A stretch of 62,494 nucleotides of DNA from the NCBI GenBank assembly GCA_017476545.1, contig JAFUZP010000024.1, forward strand, positions 1-62,494. Direction: 5' to 3'. This document shows, in pieces, positions 52,101 through 60,944 of the stretch. Position numbers and translations under genes: made by a program. The notes under the pieces are model-generated. The model was not told the origin of the DNA, searched no databases, and saw only the letters and a list, made by a program, of their open reading frames with translations. The number at the start of each line of letters is the position of its first letter. The first letter of the stretch is position 1. Source of the DNA: Alloprevotella sp. GTDB taxonomy: Bacteria > Bacteroidota > Bacteroidia > Bacteroidales > Bacteroidaceae.

Positions 52101-55100
52101 GCGGCCATACCGCCGCTGTTCGCGAAGTCCTGCAATCGGAGCTCGTTGGCCCAGACTTCCACGTTCTGGACTTTGCGTGAGTTGTTGCGCACGCCTATCA
52201 TAATGGTGCGTATCTCGCCGAGCGATGGGTTGCCCATCACGCTGACCTTGTTGGCGGGGCGTTGGGGATCGTATCGCGAATACAGCTGTCCGTATGAGGC
52301 CTGCCCGAGCGACTTTTCCCTGTTGCGGTCGCGCTTCGTGTCGGTCAGGAGGGAGAGGTCGATGTCCAGCATGTTACTTTCGGGCCAGACGGCGCGTGCG
52401 CCGGCGTTGGAGTTGGCGTATTTCCCCGGCGGGGTTACCTCCAGCGGTATTTCGTACTCGTAGAAATTGGACTTGTAGTCCGACCCGAAGCGAATGAATA
52501 TGGAGGTCTGTCCGTTTTCCACGGCCTCCTGTCCTTCGAGGGAGTTCGCATGGGCAAACATCTGTATGTGGCGGTAGCGGCGCAGGTCGAGAGTTGTGTT
52601 CTTGTAAACGGCGCGCGCCTCTCCGCTGGCCAGGTTCTTCACGGTCAGCGACAGGGCTTCCTCGTTGTTTTCCAGCAGTTGGTCCTGCCCGGGGTCGATT
52701 ACGCGGCTGATGCCCGGCGGGATGACGTAGTTTACGGGCAGCTTTTCGTTGTTTTCCTCAAAGTTCACGCTGCTCGGCTCCAGCGTACCGCTTTGGTCGG
52801 CGGACTTTCCTGCGTACAGGGACTGCTCGTAGGCGCGCCATTCGCCCCGGACGAGGTTGAGCGTCCCAAGGCGGAGCACGACTGGCTCTTGGAAGCCCGT
52901 CATGAACATGCGGATGAAACGTATGGAAGAGAAGTCCGAAAGGTTGCCGACGTTACGCTCGTAACTCTCTATGGGGATGCGGAAAAGGTACCAAGTCACT
53001 TCAGGCTTGCTGCCGTCGCGACGGGTGGGGTAGGCTACGCGCGTATCTATAATATAGTTACGGCCGACTTGCATCTCCTCGGGGGCGATGCGGACGCGGT
53101 ATTGGTAGTACTTCTCGTACTCGTTGAGGGTGTAGTCCTGGTTGATGTCCTCCACGTCGGGTGTCGTTTTGTAGGCGGTGGAGTAGCTTTCGGGGGAGCT
53201 GTCTGCGTCGGCACTGTTCCCGTTCGGGTTGTTTACGTACTTGTAGCGGTCCAAGATGCTCCGTCGCTCTTCATCATAGTCCGAGCCACGGAAGTAGTGG
53301 TAGCGGTCAGCAGACGGTGCGGCCTGTATTGCTTCATAGACTTCCGGCTTTACGCGCCCTTGGATCTGTTGCAGGAAGTCGCGATAGATGCCGAAGTCTT
53401 TCTCCTCGCTGGACATAAGGCCGTTGTAACCTACGTCCTGACGTTCGCGGGAGCCGCTGCTTGTATTGAAAGCATAGGTAACGGTGTTCTGGTTCGGCAC
53501 CCGTCCCCATATCGTCTCCGTGTAGAGGGCAGGATTCCCGTCGATGGGCAGTCCGCTCTCATAGAACTTTTTTCCGTCCTTCAGTATATCCTCGCTTATT
53601 TCTCCCAGGTTGAAGTAAAGGTCGCCGCTGAACGTGCGTCCTTCTGCACGGGCTTTCATAAACGGGTCCATCATCCAGAACTCGATATACTCGATGTTGC
53701 TCTCCTCAAAGTCGCTTTGGTCGAGCTTTCGCATCATGCCACCCCAGCGTTTCTCGGGGTTATTCAGGTGTCCGTCTTCGTCAAGGTCCGGGTCAAGGTT
53801 ATATGGACCGCGCTCATTGGGGTAGTAGGCTAGATTAAGGACGTCTAGCGTGGAACTCTCGCGATAGTTAATCTTCTTGTTCGGGAAGAGTTCTGACTTG
53901 TAAACCTCTCTTACGTCATCGTCCGAGAGCTGTGCGAGGTCGCCCTTGATGTGTCCGGGTGCAAGGGACGAACTGCGGCGGGTGAATAGCGGGTCGATAT
54001 AGTACCATGACAGCAGGGCGCGGTTGTATCCATAGCGGGGGTCGTTGGAATATTGCGACTCCGGGAACATGGAAGGCACGCTGGAAATGCTCCATTCTTT
54101 CGGGTTGGAAATGTCTATGTCGGAGCTGGCGCTCTCGAAGTCGTCCAAATATGAGGCGTTTCCCTGTGTCCCCTTATTTTTTCCCGCGATGAGATGGGCG
54201 AACTCCGCGCTGAAGTTGATGCTGGAGGGCTCTGTCGCGTGGATGAAGGGGAGTTTGTCAAGCATATTGGTCAGTAACTGGCTCTCCTTCTTATAGGCCA
54301 TGTTGAGTCCCCAAAGGGTATTGTTAAGCGCCTCGCTGCCCATGGACACTTTTGTCGTGAGTGGCTTTTCCCCGAGGTGCAGTAGCGTACCCCCAACCAT
54401 GAAGTCCTTGGAAAAGTCGTACTCCCAGTTCATGCCGACCATCGTCTTGCGCTGCATTCCCCACGACGTATTGCTTTCCAGGCTCACGTTGATGGCTGTC
54501 CCGGCGTCCAGCAGACTTTTGTTCACTATGCGCACGATGCCGTTTGAGTAATCAACGGTGTAGTCCGCCCCCTCGGTGAGCGTAATGCCTCCGGCGGTGA
54601 CTCTGACAGAGCCCTTCGCCACGTTTGTGGCACCCAGCGATATTTCGTCCTTTCTGGTGGCTTTGTATTGTCCTGTGATAACGTACTTGTCTTTTTCCAC
54701 TATCTGCTTCGCGACGGTCTTGGTGGAGTCGTAAAGCTCTTGGAATACGTATTTATCCGCGATGGCATCGTCGCCGATGACTTTCCGCATATAGCTGCCG
54801 AACGGTTCCACGGAAGTAAAGTAAATACGCCCCTCGTTAGGTTCTATTGTGTATCCCGGTACATAGTCGAAGTAGGCGTTCGGGTTGCGCTTGTTGTTAT
54901 TGTCAAGGCGGTCCAGCCCGAGGAGTTGTATGAGTTTCCTGTCCTTCAGACTGGCTTCGGGCAGGTAGGTGAGGTACACACCGCTCGTGTCGGATAGGAA
55001 TTTGATGTCGAGACGGAATTTTTCCTGCTGCACGTTGTCCGCTCCGAGCGCGTACACGTTTTTCATCATCAGGTCCCAGTTGCCTTGCCGTGGTGTGTTA

Positions 55101-56665
55101 GCGGTATTTTTCAGGGTCTTGACGAAGAGTGCCGCATTGTTATCTTTCAAGTCCGTGGAGAATTCGCCGACTTGGTACGTCTGTCCCCGATAAGTGTATT
55201 CATAGGCAACAGCCAGTACCTGGTCGGGGCGCAGCGCGGACTTCAGGGATATGTAGCCGAGGGTCGTGTTCACGCGGTACTCGGAGCTGGAGAGGAGGCG
55301 TGCCGACTCTAGCTTTTCGTAGTCCGTGCCGCCGATAAGGCCGATGCCGTCCAGCGTGGAGGTTACGGCGGAGATGTCCCGCGTGGCATCAAGTGCCGTG
55401 AGCGATGCGTACAACGTGTTGGCCGTATTGTAGGGATTGCCTGTCCCGCTACCGCTCCACATGGGGTTGGAGATGTGCTCCCCCTCTGCCAGGTCCGTAA
55501 AGCCCACGATGTTCCGCGTGTTCGTAGTCTGCCCTGTTTTGTTCGTCACCCATACTTCGATGCGGTTTACGGTGATGCCGCTCAGAATGGTGGGTAGCTG
55601 CGCCATGTTGTCATCGTAGCGGTCGCGGAAGTAGTGGGCAAGGAAGAAGTGGCGGTCGGCATCATATTCGTGGGCGGAGAATTCGTAATTGTCCAGCTGT
55701 ACGCCGCCTCGGCTCTTCACACTCTGCGTGGAAGATTTCTTCTGCGCAAGGATTGCCGAAAGCTTAAGTTTTCCGAACTGTAGGTCGGTGCGGACGCCGA
55801 AGAGGCTGGAGGCGCCGCGGATTAGGGAGTTGGTAGTGGGCATTGAGACGTTGCCCGCTTCAATCAGCTTGATGATTTCGTCCTCTTTACCCTCGTAGCG
55901 TAATTTCAGTTTCTGCGCATCGAAAGTGAACTGCGCCTCGGAGTTGTAGTTAAAGTCCATGCCCATCTTGTCACCGACCTTGGCATTGACGTTCACGTTT
56001 ATCTTCTCATCAAAGTCGAACCCGAACACTTTTCTGTTCCGTTCCGATAGCGAGGGGTTGTCCACGTTGCGCATATTCGCGCCTATCTTGAGTTCTGCCG
56101 AGCCTTGTGTCTTGATGCGCACCCCACCAGGGCCGAATACCTTGTTCGCAGGGCCGAGGTCGAACTTCATGTCGGTAAAGTCGAACTTCTCTTTCCCCTG
56201 CTCCTTGAAAGCGTCCGCGTTCTTTTTCTTGTAATATTCCCGCATGGAGCGGTGAATGCTCCACTGCTGGAATTCGTCCCCGCTCATGTAGAAGGGGGTC
56301 TCCACGAACTCTTCGCCGAGCTTTGTTCCGTACCGATAGGAGTTGGACTGCTCGTCATAGAATGCCTCAGTCTTGAGGTTCTCCGGGTCACGCAGGTCTC
56401 CGCTCCGCTTATCCCCCCCGTCTTCTGTTTGCGGTGCGGTCTTTTTTACGGGGAACCGTACGGAGTCCGGCGCGGCAGCGGTATTGTTTTCCACGCGCGT
56501 GCGCGTATTATATATATGTGTGTCCGCCTCCGTATTCTGTTCCTGTACTTTTAGTTCTTCCTGCTGCCGGGTGTATCTCTCCAGTGCCGGTACGAACTGC
56601 CGCGCCGCTACGGTGGTTACGGCGAGGCAGATGGCTAGTACGGTTATTTTCTTGAGTGCTTTCAC
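49178..56665 (-). CDS. sprA: Cell-surface protein SprA, type IX secretion translocon
   Basis: 2495 residues, in the family range (~2400-2500). An N-terminal signal segment (ITVLAICLAVTTVAARQFVP) precedes a linker with PDSVRFPVKKT and the conserved start of the SprA barrel region, VGDKMGMDFNYNSEAQFTFD. Long alternating strands run to the final SISADYTLSKY-like strands and IRFMLNR. SprA forms the 36-strand outer-membrane pore of the T9SS and is the hallmark of Bacteroidota secretion and gliding. ruvA lies 16 bp upstream and may share its transcript. Confidence 0.95.
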   Translation of the reverse strand: MKALKKITVLAICLAVTTVAARQFVPALERYTRQQEELKVQEQNTEADTHIYNTRTRVENNTAAAPDSVRFPVKKTAPQTEDGGDKRSGDLRDPENLKTEAFYDEQSNSYRYGTKLGEEFVETPFYMSGDEFQQWSIHRSMREYYKKKNADAFKEQGKEKFDFTDMKFDLGPANKVFGPGGVRIKTQGSAELKIGANMRNVDNPSLSERNRKVFGFDFDEKINVNVNAKVGDKMGMDFNYNSEAQFTFDAQKLKLRYEGKEDEIIKLIEAGNVSMPTTNSLIRGASSLFGVRTDLQFGKLKLSAILAQKKSSTQSVKSRGGVQLDNYEFSAHEYDADRHFFLAHYFRDRYDDNMAQLPTILSGITVNRIEVWVTNKTGQTTNTRNIVGFTDLAEGEHISNPMWSGSGTGNPYNTANTLYASLTALDATRDISAVTSTLDGIGLIGGTDYEKLESARLLSSSEYRVNTTLGYISLKSALRPDQVLAVAYEYTYRGQTYQVGEFSTDLKDNNAALFVKTLKNTANTPRQGNWDLMMKNVYALGADNVQQEKFRLDIKFLSDTSGVYLTYLPEASLKDRKLIQLLGLDRLDNNNKRNPNAYFDYVPGYTIEPNEGRIYFTSVEPFGSYMRKVIGDDAIADKYVFQELYDSTKTVAKQIVEKDKYVITGQYKATRKDEISLGATNVAKGSVRVTAGGITLTEGADYTVDYSNGIVRIVNKSLLDAGTAINVSLESNTSWGMQRKTMVGMNWEYDFSKDFMVGGTLLHLGEKPLTTKVSMGSEALNNTLWGLNMAYKKESQLLTNMLDKLPFIHATEPSSINFSAEFAHLIAGKNKGTQGNASYLDDFESASSDIDISNPKEWSISSVPSMFPESQYSNDPRYGYNRALLSWYYIDPLFTRRSSSLAPGHIKGDLAQLSDDDVREVYKSELFPNKKINYRESSTLDVLNLAYYPNERGPYNLDPDLDEDGHLNNPEKRWGGMMRKLDQSDFEESNIEYIEFWMMDPFMKARAEGRTFSGDLYFNLGEISEDILKDGKKFYESGLPIDGNPALYTETIWGRVPNQNTVTYAFNTSSGSRERQDVGYNGLMSSEEKDFGIYRDFLQQIQGRVKPEVYEAIQAAPSADRYHYFRGSDYDEERRSILDRYKYVNNPNGNSADADSSPESYSTAYKTTPDVEDINQDYTLNEYEKYYQYRVRIAPEEMQVGRNYIIDTRVAYPTRRDGSKPEVTWYLFRIPIESYERNVGNLSDFSSIRFIRMFMTGFQEPVVLRLGTLNLVRGEWRAYEQSLYAGKSADQSGTLEPSSVNFEENNEKLPVNYVIPPGISRVIDPGQDQLLENNEEALSLTVKNLASGEARAVYKNTTLDLRRYRHIQMFAHANSLEGQEAVENGQTSIFIRFGSDYKSNFYEYEIPLEVTPPGKYANSNAGARAVWPESNMLDIDLSLLTDTKRDRNREKSLGQASYGQLYSRYDPQRPANKVSVMGNPSLGEIRTIMIGVRNNSRKVQNVEVWANELRLQDFANSGGMAAQAQLNLKLSDVATVDLTGHMETEGFGGLEESVMQRRDDNLYQYSVTTNVQLGKFLPDKVKLNAPLYYSYSKEKIVPKYNPLDTDMPMEDALDGLITKEQKDSLNNIADRVVVSKNLSLTGIRFNIQTNKRTPMPYDPANFTFGYAHSTRHTTGETTVWEKDQNWKWSVNYSYSPNLPTFTPFKNLIKSKSNWFKILKEFGIDYVPQSLTFNSDITRSYYELQERDMENLENQSIPLTWSSDFLWNRSFAVRWDLTKSLHASFSSGTNAEVEQPYTAINKDLYPDRYTAWKDSVWQSIRQLGTPLKYAQNFEATWKLPLNKLPLFDWLTSDVAFRSSYNWTRGAELDNGTSMGHTIANSRDLSGNARLNMETLYNHIPFLKNTNKKFSASSTSRVTSRNNKSKPVPEKKNFEKEVQLMPDTTVTVQHNQRSKKLVVTAIDADGNRVRLRYKPIDNNKIEILTQDTIKLKLTVRPKRRKEDQTWYKVSQYAARFLMMVRSINVSYSNKFNMNVPGFLPQVGDIFGQRSGGAFAPGLDFAFGAVGENYLRRAADNGWLLMADSIITPATTNLNEDLQIRATLEPARDLKIDLSASRNQNRAKSIQYMFSGMPTTQTGSFTQTTISIRTAFERVGNADNGYSSRAFEQFRGSLEYYRQLVQAQYNGAAAQGLYDPEVGPVSPYSADVMIPAFLNAYTNGAHGKLDIFPTLARILPNWSLSYGGLAKLRRMKRTFKSFNLNHAYKSIYSVGAYNTFTSWQQYMGGLGFVSDVTTGYPVPSSMYDISTVSINETFSPLFGIDMTFLNNLSAKVELRKTRVVTLSMTNQQISETRSNDFVIGLGYKIADLRFGQAKRTVRERPAKGRRSLGDIEEEPDLTRNSRSNSKSRDGVSHDLNLRLDFSLRNQAALNRDIRTGLTQATSGNRALQISFSADYTLSKYLTLTAYYDRQTNTPLLTSSSYPTTTQDFGISIRFMLNR

Positions 56666-56681
56666 GCGGCAGGAGGGTAGG

Positions 56682-57281
56682 TCAGAGCATTTTCAATGCC
56701 AGTTTGATGATGGCTTCCACGCTGGCTTGCGGGTTCTCTTTCAGTATGGCGGTGACGGTCTTGTGTACGGCGGCGGGCGGGAAGCCTAAGGTGGTGAGTG
56801 CGCTTCCGGCCTCTTTTGCCGCTTCGCTTACCGCCGTGCTTACTGTGCCGGCTGTTGCGGTTCCCCCGGCTGCTCCGGTAAGGGCATCCACCTTGTCGCG
56901 TAGTTCCACAATGATGCGCTGTGCCGCCTTCGGACCTATGCCTTTTACGCTTTTCAGCAGGCGGACATCCTCGTTTTGGATAACGCTGACAAGTTCTGCA
57001 GGCGTGAAGGCGGAAAGAATCATACGGGCAGTCTGTCCACCTACGCCGCTGATGCCGATGAGCTGCAGGAACAGTTCACGTTCCGCCTTTGTAGCAAAGC
57101 CGTAGAGCAGGTGTGCGTCTTCGCGGATGGCCTCATAGGCGAAGAGTTTCGTCTCCTGCCGTCCCTGGATGGCGGAGTAGGTGTTCAGCGAGATGAAGAG
57201 TTGGTATCCTACGCCGCCGGCTTCTATGATGGCTTCGGCGGGGGTGAGTTCGGCTATGTTTCCTCTGATGTATTCAATCAT
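56682..57281 (-). CDS. ruvA: Holliday junction branch-migration protein RuvA
   Basis: 199 residues from ATG 57281 ([20 protein letters not shown]). Domain I (OB fold) has [13 protein letters not shown]; domain II has two helix-hairpin-helix motifs, [16 protein letters not shown] and [15 protein letters not shown]; domain III is the C-terminal [15 protein letters not shown] region. It binds four-way DNA and loads RuvB. The sprA start lies 16 bp downstream. Confidence 0.96.
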   Translation of the reverse strand: MIEYIRGNIAELTPAEAIIEAGGVGYQLFISLNTYSAIQGRQETKLFAYEAIREDAHLLYGFATKAERELFLQLIGISGVGGQTARMILSAFTPAELVSVIQNEDVRLLKSVKGIGPKAAQRIIVELRDKVDALTGAAGGTATAGTVSTAVSEAAKEAGSALTTLGFPPAAVHKTVTAILKENPQASVEAIIKLALKML

Positions 57282-57376
57282 GTCCGTTCTGTTATTTCCG
57301 GCTCGTGCGCGTATGTGTACACGACCGTACAGCAATTAAAACGCAGGAAATGCCCAAATATTGTGCAGTCATGCAA

Positions 57377-57410
57377 AACTCCCTGCATCCGGAAACGGGG
57401 GCAGGGAGTT
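57377..57410. terminator. Terminator of the HhH protein gene
   Basis: AACTCCCTGC and GCAGGGAGTT flank a 14-nt loop; TTTT follows on both strands. It lies 33 bp past the stop at 57443. Confidence 0.85.
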
Positions 57411-57442
57411 TTTCGTGGGCGGGAGTGCTGAGCCTGTGTCCG

Positions 57443-57850
57443 TTAGTATTCCATCCGGGGCTCCAGTTCTTTCGCCTCATCTATCATCTTCTGCACTTCT
57501 TTCTCGGCGGGCACGCGGTTCGTAAGGTTCTTCTGGGCATTCACTTCCTCCAGTTTCTGGACGAGGTTGGCGGCCACCCGGTGGCGTAGCTCCTTGACGG
57601 TATCTACTCCAGCTGCTTCCAGCAGTTCGGCAAACTGCGGGCCTACGCCGTTGATGCGGAACAAGTCGGCATGGTTCGCCCACTTTAGGATGAGTTTCGG
57701 CGAGATGTCCGTTGCTTCGGCCAGTGCCTTACGGCCTGCGGGTTTGGCGCATTTTTCCAGAAGCTGCTCAGGCGTGTTGATGCCTGCTGCGGTAAGTTTC
57801 TCGGCATAGACTTCGCCTACGCCTTCGATGTCGATGATTTTGTAAGCCAT
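57443..57850 (-). CDS. DUF4332 helix-hairpin-helix protein
   Basis: 135 residues with two HhH motifs: IDIEGVGEVYAEKLTAAGI (residues ~6-24) and LFRINGVGPQFAELLEAAGV (~63-82). DUF4332 proteins are small DNA- or RNA-binding HhH modules. The C-terminal 40 residues are a charged helix. The function is unknown. It is a single-gene transcript upstream of ruvA, separated from it by a terminator. Confidence 0.85.
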   Translation of the reverse strand: MAYKIIDIEGVGEVYAEKLTAAGINTPEQLLEKCAKPAGRKALAEATDISPKLILKWANHADLFRINGVGPQFAELLEAAGVDTVKELRHRVAANLVQKLEEVNAQKNLTNRVPAEKEVQKMIDEAKELEPRMEY

Positions 57851-57962
57851 GGTACGTTAGTTTTATTTATAATGTGAGTAAAATTTGGGGCTCTCCCGTG
57901 CAAACTTACGCAAAAGTATCGGGAATTGCAATGCGGAGTGTGGTTTTTTCGTGCCTTTTCGT

Positions 57963-57970
57963 TACATTTG
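57963..57970 (+). promoter_or_regulatory. -7 box for the FGE-like lipoprotein
   Basis: TACATTTG; the -33 position is GTG. The ATG is 34 bp downstream. Confidence 0.55.
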
Positions 57971-58004
57971 CTCGCGGAAGTAACCATATAAACTATTTTT
58001 CACG

Positions 58005-58772
58005 ATGAGACATTCAATCTTGTTAGCCGCCTCCCTGGTTCTCTCGGTAGGACTGGTTTCCTGCGGTGGCGCGTCGGAGGGGCTTCCCCCGGCGGTGGAC
58101 AGCCTTATGGCCAACATGGTGGCCGTTGAGGGGGGGACGTTTACCATGGGGGCGACCCCTGAGCAGAAGACGGATGTGCAGAAGGATGAAAAGCCCCTGC
58201 ACGATGTGACACTTTCGGCCTACTCAATCGGGCGTTACGAGGTGCGCCAGGATGAGTGGGAGGCAGTCATGGGGACAAACCCCTCGGAACTGAAAGGCGA
58301 GGATCTGCCGGTGACGAATGTCAGCTGGGAGGACTGCCAACAGTTCATCCAGAAGCTGAACGAAATGACCGGGCGCAAATTCCGCCTGCCGACTGAGGCG
58401 GAGTGGGAATTTGCCGCGCGTGGCGGCAATCTCTCCAAAGGTACGCAGTTCGCTGGCGGTGGCGACAACCACAAGAACGTGGCCTGGTGCTTTGATAACG
58501 CGCGGGAGAAGACGCATCCCGTTGGACGGAAGACTCCCAACGAGTTGGGTCTTTACGATATGAGTGGTAACGTATGGGAATGGTGCAACGACTGGTATGC
58601 GGACTATCCCGACTCCGTGATGACGGACCCGCAGGGGCCGGCTACCGGTACCGAACGCTGCGACCGTGGCGGCGCCTGGGACAGTACGGCCTCTAGTCTG
58701 CGCACCAGCCGCCGCGACTGCGGTAAGCCTACGGTGCGTGCCGTGAATGTCGGCTTCCGGCTTGCGGAATGA
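58005..58772 (+). CDS. FGE/SUMF1-domain lipoprotein
   Basis: 255 residues. The signal peptide LAASLVLSVGLVSCG has a lipobox at Cys21. The formylglycine-generating-enzyme fold shows MVAVEGGTFTMGAT, YEVRQDEWEAVMG, VTNVSWEDCQQFIQKLN, FRLPTEAEWEFAARGG, GLYDMSGNVWEWCNDW and a final VNVGFRLAE. The copper-binding cysteine pair of true FGE is not apparent (the C-terminal region has CDRGG and RRDCG). As in many bacterial lipoproteins of this fold, it is probably structural or a non-oxidising relative, such as the gliding/T9SS-linked GldJ/GldK type. Confidence 0.85.
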   Translation: MRHSILLAASLVLSVGLVSCGGASEGLPPAVDSLMANMVAVEGGTFTMGATPEQKTDVQKDEKPLHDVTLSAYSIGRYEVRQDEWEAVMGTNPSELKGEDLPVTNVSWEDCQQFIQKLNEMTGRKFRLPTEAEWEFAARGGNLSKGTQFAGGGDNHKNVAWCFDNAREKTHPVGRKTPNELGLYDMSGNVWEWCNDWYADYPDSVMTDPQGPATGTERCDRGGAWDSTASSLRTSRRDCGKPTVRAVNVGFRLAE

Positions 58773-58796
58773 TCACGCCGCAGCGCATAGAATATA

Positions 58797-58828
58797 TGGA
58801 AGCGTTCCCGCATGGCGGGTGCGCTTCC
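58797..58828 (+). terminator. Hairpin after the FGE-like gene
   Basis: GGAAGCG and CGCTTCC with an inner CCGC/GCGG stem; weak T content follows (GTTGGTTT). Confidence 0.5.
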
Positions 58829-58866
58829 GTTGGTTTAGAAAATGCACTCTTTGAGGTCGCTTTTCG

Positions 58867-58968
58867 TACCCCTGCGGTTAATTTTTCCTAACCCTAGGGC
58901 TACATCTCCGTACCCCTGCAGTTAGTACCTCGTAACCATAGGGTTAGTTTCCAATCCCCATGGGGATG
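58867..58968 (+). repeat. 22-bp palindromic array C (five units)
   Basis: Unit starts at 58867, 58889, 58911, 58933 and 58955, exactly 22 bp apart. Cores: TACCC-CTGC-GGTTA, TAACC-CTAG-GGCTA, TACCC-CTGC-AGTTA, TAACC-ATAG-GGTTA, and a shifted perfect palindrome ATCCCCATGGGGAT. It lies between two lipoprotein genes. Confidence 0.88.
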
Positions 58969-59083
58969 CCTTCGTCGGACCTTAGGCCCATTCCACAGCA
59001 GGGCTGCGGGAGAAAAAACGGACAAAGCGGGGAAGTTTCCCCAAGATTGCGTATCTTCGCGCTTGAAACGAAACATTTTTACA

Positions 59084-59530
59084 ATGAAACGCTTTACACT
59101 TCTCTTTGCAGCCCTTGTGCTGTTAGCTTCTTGCAGACCGAACCAGCCACAGTCCCCGGGAAACGATGATGGCGGGCAGGTGTCGGTGAACGACACGACG
59201 GTTTACGGCAAGTCTTACGAGTTCGGAATGTCCACTTTCAGCATCGTCACGGATGCGGGTGACACGCTTGACCTTGACCGGGGCGAGGGCCACATCTTCG
59301 GAAACCTGGATCATGAGGGCGACCGCTTTGCGGTTACTGTCCACGGACAGGGGACGGACACGGCCTCGCTGGGCGTGGCCATCAACTTGACGAATGTCGG
59401 GCAGTTCGTAGCGGATTTCTCCGTCTGCAACGGTCGTCTCATTATCAGTGGAGACACGGTGGAACTGCTTGATCTCACGGCGGACAGCCTCATTGCGCAG
59501 GGGAAGAGCGAGTACCGCCTGGGGAAATGA
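59084..59530 (+). CDS. Small lipoprotein of unknown function
   Basis: 148 residues from ATG 59084 (MKRFTLLFAALVLLASC), with a clear lipobox LLASC. An upstream ATG at 59063 would disturb the signal peptide. The mature part is rich in D and T, with strands such as EFGMSTFSIVTDAGDTLDLD and GDRFAVTVHGQGTDTASLGV, suggesting a beta-sandwich. A -7-like box TATCTTCG is at 59052-59059. I do not recognise a family. Riboflavin synthase follows 38 bp later on the same strand. Confidence 0.8.
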   Translation: MKRFTLLFAALVLLASCRPNQPQSPGNDDGGQVSVNDTTVYGKSYEFGMSTFSIVTDAGDTLDLDRGEGHIFGNLDHEGDRFAVTVHGQGTDTASLGVAINLTNVGQFVADFSVCNGRLIISGDTVELLDLTADSLIAQGKSEYRLGK

Positions 59531-59568
59531 ACCTTAAAGTCTGACTAACCAGTAATTTGCTGACCGCA

Positions 59569-60177
59569 ATGTTTTCAGGAATAGTCGAGGGAATGGCCCG
59601 CGTGGTGGCCATTGAGCAGGAACAGACCAACCTGCACTTCACACTTGAGTGCACCTTCACGGATGAGTTGAAGGTGGATCAGAGTATATCCCATAATGGG
59701 GTGTGTCTCACTGTTGTACGAATAGTTGATAACACCTATACTGTAACGGCTATGGATGAGACGCTCCGGCGATCGAACCTCGGCCTGCTGCGCGTGGGCG
59801 ACGAGGTGAACGTGGAGCGTTCCATGCCGATGAACGGACGCCTGGACGGCCATATCGTGCAGGGGCACGTGGACGGAATGGCGGAATGTACCGCCGTGGA
59901 GGATGCTGACGGCAGCCATATCTACACCTTCCGCTATCCCTTTGACCGCGAAATGGCGCGTCGGGGCTATTTTACCGTAGATAAGGGAAGTGTTACCGTG
60001 AACGGCGTGAGCCTGACAGTGTGCAATCCGACGGACGACACCTTCCAGGTGTGTATCATTCCCTATACCTACGACAACACGAACTTCCATGCTATCCGTC
60101 CGGGGACGCATGTGAATCTGGAGTTTGACATTCTGGGCAAGTACATCGCACGCCTGCGTCACTTTGAAGCGGGATGA
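59569..60177 (+). CDS. ribE: Riboflavin synthase, alpha chain
   Basis: 202 residues from ATG 59569. It starts MFSGIVEGMARVV, the family signature, and has two homologous lumazine-binding halves: SISHNGVCLTVVRI and GSVTVNGVSLTVCN. The ends GHIVQGHVDG and FDILGKYIARL are typical. The trimer converts two 6,7-dimethyl-8-ribityllumazine molecules to riboflavin. It overlaps nth by 4 bp. Confidence 0.95.
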   Translation: MFSGIVEGMARVVAIEQEQTNLHFTLECTFTDELKVDQSISHNGVCLTVVRIVDNTYTVTAMDETLRRSNLGLLRVGDEVNVERSMPMNGRLDGHIVQGHVDGMAECTAVEDADGSHIYTFRYPFDREMARRGYFTVDKGSVTVNGVSLTVCNPTDDTFQVCIIPYTYDNTNFHAIRPGTHVNLEFDILGKYIARLRHFEAG

Positions 60178-60821
60178 GAAAGAAGGAGCTCTTTGCGGAG
60201 GTACTTGCCTACTTGGCCCCCATCCACGGCAACGTGGAGACGGAGTTGCACTACGGTACGCCCTTTGAGCTGCTCGTAGCTACCGTGTTATCGGCGCAGT
60301 GTACGGACAAGCGCGTGAATATGGTCACGCCCCGGCTCTTCGCAGACTACCCTACGCCGGAGGCGATGGCGCTTGCTGAGCCGGAAGTGGTATATGAGTA
60401 CATCAAGTCCGTGAGCTATCCCAACTCCAAGGCGGCGCACCTTGTCGGGCTGTCGCGGGGTATTGTGGAGAAGTTCGGCGGTGAGGTACCGCAGACACTG
60501 GAGGAACTGACGCAGCTCCCCGGCGTGGGGCGAAAGACGGCGAACGTTGTGCAGGCCGTAGCCTTCGGTAAGGCCGCCCTCGCTGTGGACACGCACGTCT
60601 ATCGCGTGGCGCACCGTCTTGGCCTAGTGCCCGCTTCGGCAAACACACCCTATAAGGTGGAAGTGGCCTTGCGGCGGTATATCCCCGATGCTGACGTGGC
60701 CCATAGCCATTTTTGGCTGCTGCTCCACGGACGCTACACATGCACGGCACAGCGACCCAAGTGCAGCAAGTGCGGCCTGAGCCACCTGTGCAAGGGGCCG
60801 ATACGTGCCAAGGCGAGGTGA
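60174..60821 (+). CDS. nth: Endonuclease III
   Basis: 215 residues. The helix-hairpin-helix is LTQLPGVGRKTANVV with catalytic Lys (GRKTA), the catalytic Asp is in AVDTHVYRVAHRLG and the [4Fe-4S] cluster ligands are C-x6-C-x2-C-x5-C (CTAQRPKCSKCGLSHLC). It removes oxidised pyrimidines and nicks the AP site. Start ATG overlaps the ribE stop (ATGA). Confidence 0.96.
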   Translation: MRKKELFAEVLAYLAPIHGNVETELHYGTPFELLVATVLSAQCTDKRVNMVTPRLFADYPTPEAMALAEPEVVYEYIKSVSYPNSKAAHLVGLSRGIVEKFGGEVPQTLEELTQLPGVGRKTANVVQAVAFGKAALAVDTHVYRVAHRLGLVPASANTPYKVEVALRRYIPDADVAHSHFWLLLHGRYTCTAQRPKCSKCGLSHLCKGPIRAKAR

Positions 60822-60875
60822 TGCCCACGCAGCGCGTCGGCTTTCTCCGGGACGTGAATAAATCCGGCCCGGCTG

Positions 60876-60906
60876 TTGGTTGTCTGCACCGCATTTCGTA
60901 TTTTTG
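60876..60906 (+). promoter_or_regulatory. Promoter of pgk
   Basis: TTG 60876-60878, a 20-bp spacer and TATTTTTG 60899-60906; ATG at 60945. Confidence 0.85.
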
Positions 60907-60944
60907 CACCGCTACAGACAAACAAACCATTAACCGTATAAACA

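Noticed and set aside
49178-56665. Numerous plus-strand ORFs of 60-430 codons inside sprA
   Set aside because: They are antisense shadows caused by the GC-rich codon pattern of sprA; none has domain features or a promoter.
57365-57385. A fourth GTGCAGTC element near 57364
   Set aside because: GTGCAGTC is present, but GGACT is not found 15 bp later and it overlaps a terminator.
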